This document shows, piece after piece, positions 36,201 through 45,200 of a DNA stretch of 64,000 nucleotides (its first letter is position 1; the number at the start of each line of letters is the position of its first letter). The DNA lies in NCBI GenBank assembly GCA_026874595.1, contig CM049316.1, positions 70,957,176 to 71,021,175 of the forward strand, in the 5' to 3' direction. Source of the stretch: Sipunculus nudus (taxonomy: Eukaryota; Annelida; Sipuncula; Golfingiida; Sipunculidae). The position numbers and the translations under genes were made by a program. A model generated the notes under the pieces. That model searched no databases, was not told the origin of the DNA, and worked only from the letters and a program-made list of their open reading frames with translations.

Positions 36201-39200
36201 TCCCATGTGTAAATGATCTTAAACAGTCAGTATTAAATCTCTAAACATTCAGCATAATTTTTCTAAACATTCAGCATTTAACTTCTAAACACTGAGCAAT
36301 AATGAAATTTTTTTGCCAGTGGGATTTTAACCATTAAAAATTAAAAAGCAAATTTTCCATTTCACTTTATGCAGGTGGCGTCTTACTTGTGCATCTGAAT
36401 CCAGAATTTTTGTTCATCAAGTTTTTCAGTTATATATCTGTAAGAAGGATTAGGTAATAGGATAACACTGTCGTAACATTAATATTTGATGGCATCCTTT
36501 GATTTAATCAGTACAAAATTTAAAATTTGATCTGGATCATGTGCCTGATTCACACCATAATCTAATTAATTCTTTACTGGCTAATTTCTGAAAAGCCCTG
36601 AATATTTCATGAGATTCAAATAATGATTATGTGTTATATCGTGAACAAACACACAAACGGGAATGAATGCATACCCTCCTATAGGGGGAAAAATTGAAAA
36701 CATGATCTGACCTTAACAAAGTTAGTGGACCACATTGGCCCTTAAAATGTGATAAAGAAATTCCTGAGGTATAAATGTCCTTGGTGTTTATTTATGTCAC
36801 TTCCAGGGGTCTGAACTATGGTACATGTTGAAGGGCAGTATTTGAAAATTTAATATGTACAACAGAAATAAAATCCAGAGCTGCTGTTCACAGATTTCAG
36901 TTTATCAGCTGCTTTATCGTAGGAGTGAAATTAAGTGTCAAGTGAGCGGCTGAGGCTCTCCATGAGTCAGCCCTTGTGTGGGTTGTTACAACAGGTTAAG
37001 TGTATAAAGTAACTTGATAAGTGGCTGAACGAGGACAGAACATGAGAGGGCCACTTACAACTGTTACAACAGACTGTTATAACATAGCTCACTCCCAGCA
37101 TACAATCCCCACGTTAATAGTTTAAATCATGTTTTGTGGGTGGTGTTTTGCCCATAGTAGCATTTATTCCTCAGTAATTTTTACAGTGGATAGGTCAATG
37201 GTCATTTTATTGCCCTACCTATTGAATGAAGATGAAAATAACCAAGAGATACTCTCTCCTGAGAATTTGAATTTTGTATTATTTTTATCAAGGAGAGGTA
37301 CTTGACAGTTAAATGTGCGATCTACTGAATAAGAATGATAGTAATCACATGATAAGACTATTATCACCTCAACCGAGGAAAATCTGTTTTGACCCATGTC
37401 TCTTTGCTTGTTCATCTGTCAAGTATGATCATGGAAACAGGCCAGGTTTGGCCAGTGAAGGAGATTAAATTTGATGGGGGGGCCGTATAAAGGTGTGTAT
37501 CCTGTAGGAATACTGGTATTTTACCTTGGCAGAAGTGTTCACTCATTCATTCTAGTTGCAGTATTATTATATTTTAATTTATTATTTAAATTTTAAGGTG
37601 TCTGATATGTACATCTGTCTGTTTACAAGACTTGCTAATGACACTGACATCCACTGACATCCAATCAAAGGAAATGGTACCTTTAACCTGGTTGTCTCCA
37701 CACAAGGAATTCAGATTATTTTTTTAGGTGATATGAATATAAATTAAAAAAAGTGTCTGCTATGGGGATGCAAACCCTGGGTGGAAGAGAGTGTTCAAAG
37801 TTGGTGCCATGGAATGTTAATTAAACCTGTGTTATTCCTGGACACCCTGGACATTGTGGTATTGCACTCCATTACTATAAACAAATCACAACAAATATGT
37901 TCACTTCATGTTTTATTCATACTCTTGTAGCAATACAGGATGTGACTGGATAGGTCATAACATACACACAGATAAAGAGGAAATTCATATATACACTATA
38001 CATATCTGGTATACAGTGGCTATGCAGAAAGCTTTCTTTGGAATTTATACTCCTGCTGAAAGATAATGTCTCCCAGAACAAGTTTTACCCTTGTAAATTT
38101 GCATTTATGTGGTTCCCTAAAACTTTGTCTGAGTGAAATGATTTGCAGTCAGGCTAAATGTGAGAAGGGAACAAGTCTAATATTATGACAAGCTATTTAT
38201 CCTATTTTGTTCAGAAAACATGCATGCTTACTGAGCAGGGTTAAAATAATGTTTGCCAAAAGTTCAGAACAGATTAAAAAGTTCTTGATTGCTATGTGAA
38301 CACTTAATTCACATTCAAATGGTTTCAGACCAGCTGTTTATACATTGTCTTTCTGGAATTGTGCATAACTTTCCTGGAATAATTATTATCATCTGGATAT
38401 AAATAGAGATAGCATGGGATGCATCTGGATTTGTATAGAATTTTCCTTTAAAATAATTGGGTGCCTCAAAAAGAACACATGAGATGTTCCATGCTTATTG
38501 AATCTGTGAAAAGGTTCATATTATATAATTAGATTACATTATAAAGATTTAGAGGAGGAACTGTTGTCCTCTGTATTGTTTAATGGAGGGGGGGGGGGGG
38601 GATTTTAAACAATTTAATTTTTTAGTTCAGCTGACTGAAAGTCATCTGAGCTATAGCAATCACCCTGTGTATGTCATCCAATTGGTCTCTCGGTTCTTCT
38701 GTCAGACTGGCACCTTGTGACACCATAGGAACTACAAATTTGAAATTTGACATACAGTAAGATTGTCAATCCTCTGTAAAAAATTAAGCAAAAATATACA
38801 TTTTCCATTAAAAATTTAATTTTACACTTCAAGATGGCATAACGTCATAATCACTAGTGTTATTTACTTCATATATGGCATAAATATTCCCCCATATATT
38901 TTCTATGTGCAAGCCAGAAATTAGGTCCATAGTGCATATTTTGTGGAAGACATTTATTCACTTAATATGCTATATATTGTTGCTCAAGACCTTTTTCTCC
39001 TGAATAAATTTGCATTTAAATTACATCTCAGTGTACTTTCAATTGTACACTTGTTGCCTCTATCAATCAATTTCAGCTGAGCACCATCACCCAGAGGTCC
39101 CTTGTTATACTTTGGCAGAGATATGGGCTCTCTGAGTGCTTTCTAGCTGTGGGTATTGAGAGATTTCCGTCCAGTGATGTAATAGTCAAATGATCTCCAG

Positions 39201-42200
39201 CAATGACACTGTATCTCCAAATTTAAGTTTTGCTGTCTTTGGCAGAGGTGTGAGCTGTATGAGTGCTCTCTGTGTTTTGTTAAGAGATTTCTGTTCTGTA
39301 ACCTATAGTCAAATATTCTGCACCAGACAACAGGGACAGTACCAGTCTCCAACATTGCCAGCACCAGATTGGCATGGACACCCCTGTAGCATCCATGTGG
39401 CCTTGTTTTGCATTCAGCTTTTTATTCCATCAATATTTCATTGTGGAGGTGGTTTTGATTGAGAAACAGGGAGGCATTATAGAGGTTTATGGTGCACAGG
39501 GCCACTTATATGCAGCAATAATGATAACAAACCAGGCAAGGCTGGCAACGACCTCATTTGAGTGCCTTTCATGTGAAATTACTCATTTCTTACAATCGTT
39601 CAACCATTACATTGATGTTTAATCTGACTGTTGTGTAATATGAATAGCTTAATACAATATTCTGCCGACGTTTACATGCACCCAGAAGAGACAAGTAGTA
39701 AAACACTTCTGGCCATCTGTGGCCCTATGTCTCTTGTGTGTGTATTTATTATCACGATATTGTTGAAACAAGTAGACCACTATTGATTTTTCTATCTGCT
39801 CCGTCTACTGTGTTCTCGGGTAGCTTACTTCTGTGCATGAATAGCTTAATTTATTGTCAGATTTATAGTGCATAGAGGCAAAAGTATGAAATCTAAATAA
39901 TGTATACACACTGTATTGAATGTTTTTGTTACACTAGTGCACTCAGGCCCATAGTGTAATATTTTCTGTATGTTTATCCTGGTTGTACTTTATTTTAAGT
40001 TAGGAATTTTTTTAATATACATGAATGATATTATGCATGCAAACAGATATCTCCCCCAAAAAAACAACAACAGAAAAACTCCTGATTTTTATACGCCCGG
40101 CTTATGAGGGGAGAATATTGGTATACCCACCGTCCGTCTGTCTGTCCATTAATTTTTAGTGTTGCTGCCATAACTTACCAGTTTGATTATCGGCAATGTC
40201 CACGCATATTTAATAAGGTCACGAGTCACTCAGCTATTTTGCCATATCACCGCAATAACTTACAAGAATATGAAAGATTTTGATTAAACTCATCAGAAAT
40301 GTATATCAATAAAATATCTCACCTAAGTTCAAATTCCACCGAAATTCATGCATATTCAATGAGGTCAGAGGTCACTGCACTTTGGAGGTACCTAGGTGAC
40401 TTACAAAAATCCTATGGATTTACATGAAACTCATTATACATATTTACCAATAGACTTTCTCATCTGATTTATATTCTCATCAAAATTCATGCATATTTAA
40501 TGAGGTCAGAGGTCACCGGATACTTTACAGGCATATTATGCACGTTTGCGTTGCTCTTGTTAAAGCACAGAGTTAATTATCATTACTTTTAAAACTGTAT
40601 CCTATTTTTATGCTGTTTTATATACCATACTAATCTGGAAATCACAGGAATGATGGAAAGCGTATCCTAAGGGGGTCAATTTCCATATTTTCCAATAAAT
40701 CCTTAGGCATTTGACATTATTTGGAAATGATCGTGTAGGGTCTGTGACCCAATCATCTATCAGAAACTATACTAGTCAGTGGGTGAACCTAACCAAGGGG
40801 AAGTTGAGTGTTCCCAGCTGCCCTAGCTCCCCCATAAGAATGGGTAACATATGTTTTTCCTGAAAACAATAAATTAATACAATATAAGGCAAATATGTTT
40901 AGGAAAATATCTGTCGTGAAAGAAAAATAATGATTCATGTTTGACATTCTCTATTCACATATTTAAAAGTAATAACTGGTAATGATGAGTATAAAAAGTA
41001 AGATTACATACAACATTGATATAGACAAATTAACTATACTCACTTGGAACCACTTGCAAAAGGTACATAGATTTTTATTATAAAATTTGAGCTCAACTGG
41101 AGAACAAGTCTGTAATTCCTGTGTATATAATTATACATCAGTCTGTGTTCAAGTTGAAACTTAAGTTTATAGTTTACAAATGTATTTTCTGTAAATAATC
41201 CCGCTATATATATGCTTCAAAGGATTATAAATGTATCTATTTCTTATATCACTGCATCTAAAAAAATGTATTTTCAGAAACTGCACTCGCTGGAGGGGAA
41301 ACGCCAGTTGAGCAAGATGTTGAGCCCAGTAGTGAAGGCAGCCCCATGCAGACATATGAGAAACGGGCATTAAATTTCCTCGTTAATGAGTACCTATTGA
41401 GGAATGACTACAAACTTACTTCAGTTACATTTGCTGAAGAGAATGAAAACCAGGTGATAATTTTCTATTCTTGGAATTAATTGAATTTTCCAAGGTCCCG
41501 TAGAGATTATGACGTACCTGAAGGGGTTCAACTTTGTTATCATGTGTAAGGAGCAATACGAGATATTTGTGTGTCTTGGGGAAACAGATGTAGCTTAATG
41601 AAACAAGTGTCACATTGCAGAATCATGAATGGCTTAGGTTAAAGGCCACAAGGGGTCAAGGTCAGAGCAAAGCCATTGACCTGTAGAGTAACCTTGACAC
41701 TGAGTTATCACTGCAAAAAATTATTGAATGTTGTTTAGTGGTTATTATGTATGGTTGAATCTGAGGGACTTCATGTACCGTAAAAGTCGTTGCAGAAGTC
41801 GCATCCTTATCACAAGTCGCACCCTGACTTTTAGGAACCCCCTGGGGAATAGCCGTTCAAGTTTAGTTTCAGGAAAAGTCCATTATATAGGTCGCACCCA
41901 GACTTCAGAGGCGTCCCAAACACCTGATACATATGGAATTTGAGTATCATTCCTTGCGATGCAAGACTACAACCAACGTCCCCGTAGTACTTATGTGGTT
42001 TATAAACTAGATAAACCATTTAAACATAAAAATAATTGGACAGCTTTAATACAATGCTTATATTTAAGGAATAACAACAGAATCTTAACATAAAAAGTAG
42101 AGGTTCAATTGTCAGGCAAGATTTGTACAGTGCCAAAGTCAGCTGCGTCGGATAACATTATGTGCTGTGAAACGATGTCATTGTTGCCGTTTCTTACTAG

Positions 42201-45200
42201 GTTAAGTAACATTAGAATGCAAATATAAAGTTAAATGACTGTATTAATAATCTAAAAGAGTCTGAGGCAAAATACTATCACAATCGAGCAACTCTTTTTA
42301 AATCGTTAAAGATCGTCAAACGTAGGATGGATTCATTACACTGATTAGTTAGTAGTAATACCCTCTTATGGCTGTTATTTCAGAATAATATCCTGTCCAA
42401 AATTTCAGAAAAAGACTTGCATTGTACACAGATAATTTAAAAAAAAAACAAATGCAACTATCAACTATCTTTTGCCAGTAATGATTACCAGTAACAGATC
42501 ATAGTCCCATCTGCTATATATAACAAAATAGATAAAATGTTTGTTTTTGGTAGATAGAAATTTTGATTAACTGACTCAGCCTACCAAGCCTTAGCAATCA
42601 ATAAAATTTACTTAGATTCTTTGAATGCAGACTACCTAACACTACCCCAATGGAGTAAACAATTAGTTAAATGTGTTAATATAAATAGAGATTATTTTGC
42701 TATATATCAATGGAAAATCTGACTTTCATCACAAATATTTAAAAAAAAAAAACATATCCATTTTACAAGAAGACTTCAAACTACTCTAAATAGAGCTCTA
42801 GAAAAAAAGTTTGACCTGAGCAATTAACTAACAGTTATATTCTGCAGTGATTAAATTTATATAAACAAGGCTTTCAGAAAAGGAATGGTAAGGATGTGAT
42901 ACGATGGAAATCTCTTTTAGTCACTTGATTATTAAAAAGAAAAAAATATGCATTTATATGTTTCTTCTTCAGGACTTTGAAGACTGGGACGATGTTGGTT
43001 TGAACATTTCAAAGCCTCCAGAAATCCTGCACTTGTTTCGAGACTATGGTCAGCACACGACAGAGCTGGTGGACCGCAAGGACATGGGCAGCATGACAGA
43101 TGTAGACCAGATATCTTTGAACAAAGAGGTGGAACTGGTCAATGTACTGAATGAGGAACTTGTAAGTCTACACAATACATATAAGCACAGCAGTTGTTCA
43201 TAATGTAAAGTAGGTCATCATGACATAATTTAAAATTATAAATCATAATCATAAGGTCAGTACCTTCACTTCATATAGTGATAAATATGTTTAAGCAACT
43301 TGCTGACCAATAAGTCAGCCATAATGTTAGGTTATATAAAATTGAGTACTAACAATTCACCAGCTGCACTGATACATCACAATAGAATGTCAAGTATCAT
43401 GGAGGACAGGTGTCTCTGTGTTAAAGGGGCCCAATCCGAATTTGACGTCTGTCAATGAAGTTATTCCCTTGGACCGCTCATAAAAATTGGTAAGAAAACA
43501 CCAATCCAACCACACACAGGCTGTTCCTTTTGCATATATCCACTTGTTTACAGTATTTGGAATAATCAAAACATATTCAACTGGGACATTTGGTGAACTT
43601 TCAGCTTCTGTATCTATGTAGCCAACCACCTTAGGTTTCATAGTTTTTCCACTTGTCAACATTGCTTTGTTTACTAACAACTTGTTTGTAAACAAAACCC
43701 ATACATCAACCACAGAGGTGTTATAAGCACTTTTCTTAACAGGAATTACCCTAGATCATTAATATAAACACAGAGAAAGCCAGAAAGAGCTTACATTATT
43801 TATGAAAGGTAGGTGAATAAACCCCTTTAATACTTTATAAATATCAAAACAGGCATAGCTGGCATAGGTTACTGGATGCGACCAATTTATACACAATACA
43901 AGAAATGACTACTTGCCACAGAGACCGTGATTTTGTTTGCGTTGTGAGTTCACATATCTTGTGTTTATCCATCATTTGTTGCCTAATGTTAAGATTATGG
44001 GATGTTTACCACAATATGAATGCAACATGATGGAAGACCACTGCCATGTATTCCTCAATTTGCTTGTATCACGACTCTAGTAGGCTTACCAGCCAAATTA
44101 TCATTGCTGACTGAGTCTGGTTGTCACGGCTAACCTCTGGCATGCAGTGATAGTGAGTGGTCCATTGTTTGTATGATAAAATGTTATTGGCCAGAAATCA
44201 GTTAATTGGCATCTAATTGGCTGATCCCTGCACAATCAAACAAATTTAAAGTACAAGTTCATTACTTATTATTCTTAAAGCATGGTTACAGTGAAATGAA
44301 ATGTGGTTTACTCTAGAAACAAAGAATAGCAATGACTTGAAATCTGCTTTACTACTATGTTATATGGATAAATTGTATCATAATTTGCAGTTAGGTGGTA
44401 TGTGTGGCATCATGAGATTATGTATCGTTAAAACCTTAATAACATTATGCAGTTTTATCAAAAAAAGCTACATGCACCATCTTACTATTGTAAAACAAAA
44501 GAAAACAATACGAACATTCATATTTCACCAAAGTATAAACAACTTTATTTCTAAATATTTGTTTTTCCTCATTTTCATGGGTATATTTAGCAAATGCACT
44601 AAAGGTGGTGAGTGCAGTGATCATTTTGCCCAGAAACAAAAGTATTAACCTGAAAAATATTACAACATCACCTGTCTGATAGTAACTGACAAAAAGGATG
44701 AGTCACCATTCTTTTAATAAAATCATCTTCACACCTATTCATGCATGTTGTTATTTTTTTTTCAGAATGACAAAATTGTCCATCTTGAAGAAAAGTTAAA
44801 TGGATTGACCCAGGAAAACAAGTTTCTGGGCAGTCAGCTGAAGGACCTGGAAAAGTAAGTGAATGGCCATGTCATCTTTGTTGAAATTAATATTTTATAT
44901 ACTCTAATATCTTCTTTTTCTTCAGATTAAGTTATTCATTCATTCAGGTCTGCATGGTCATGAAGATTACCTCACCACTGATTTTCAATAAAATCAATAA
45001 AACTTTCCGATATATTATGTATGCAATCAGACAAACTGACAAACCTACCGAGAGATAGACATGAATTGATTATTACTTGAACTCTGTTAAGATATTCAGA
45101 TCCATAACAGACAGACTGACTGAAAAGCATTGGTGGTTGCATCAGCCTTCAGTTTTTGAGAAAATAAAGCAAGAAAATTTTTTCTTTCAGAGAGCTGGAC

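Noticed and set aside
43390-43713. 107-codon minus-strand frame in RELCH intron 5
   Set aside because: The composition is plausible for protein, but I see no motif, no homology I can name and no splice or promoter context. It is left as intron content.
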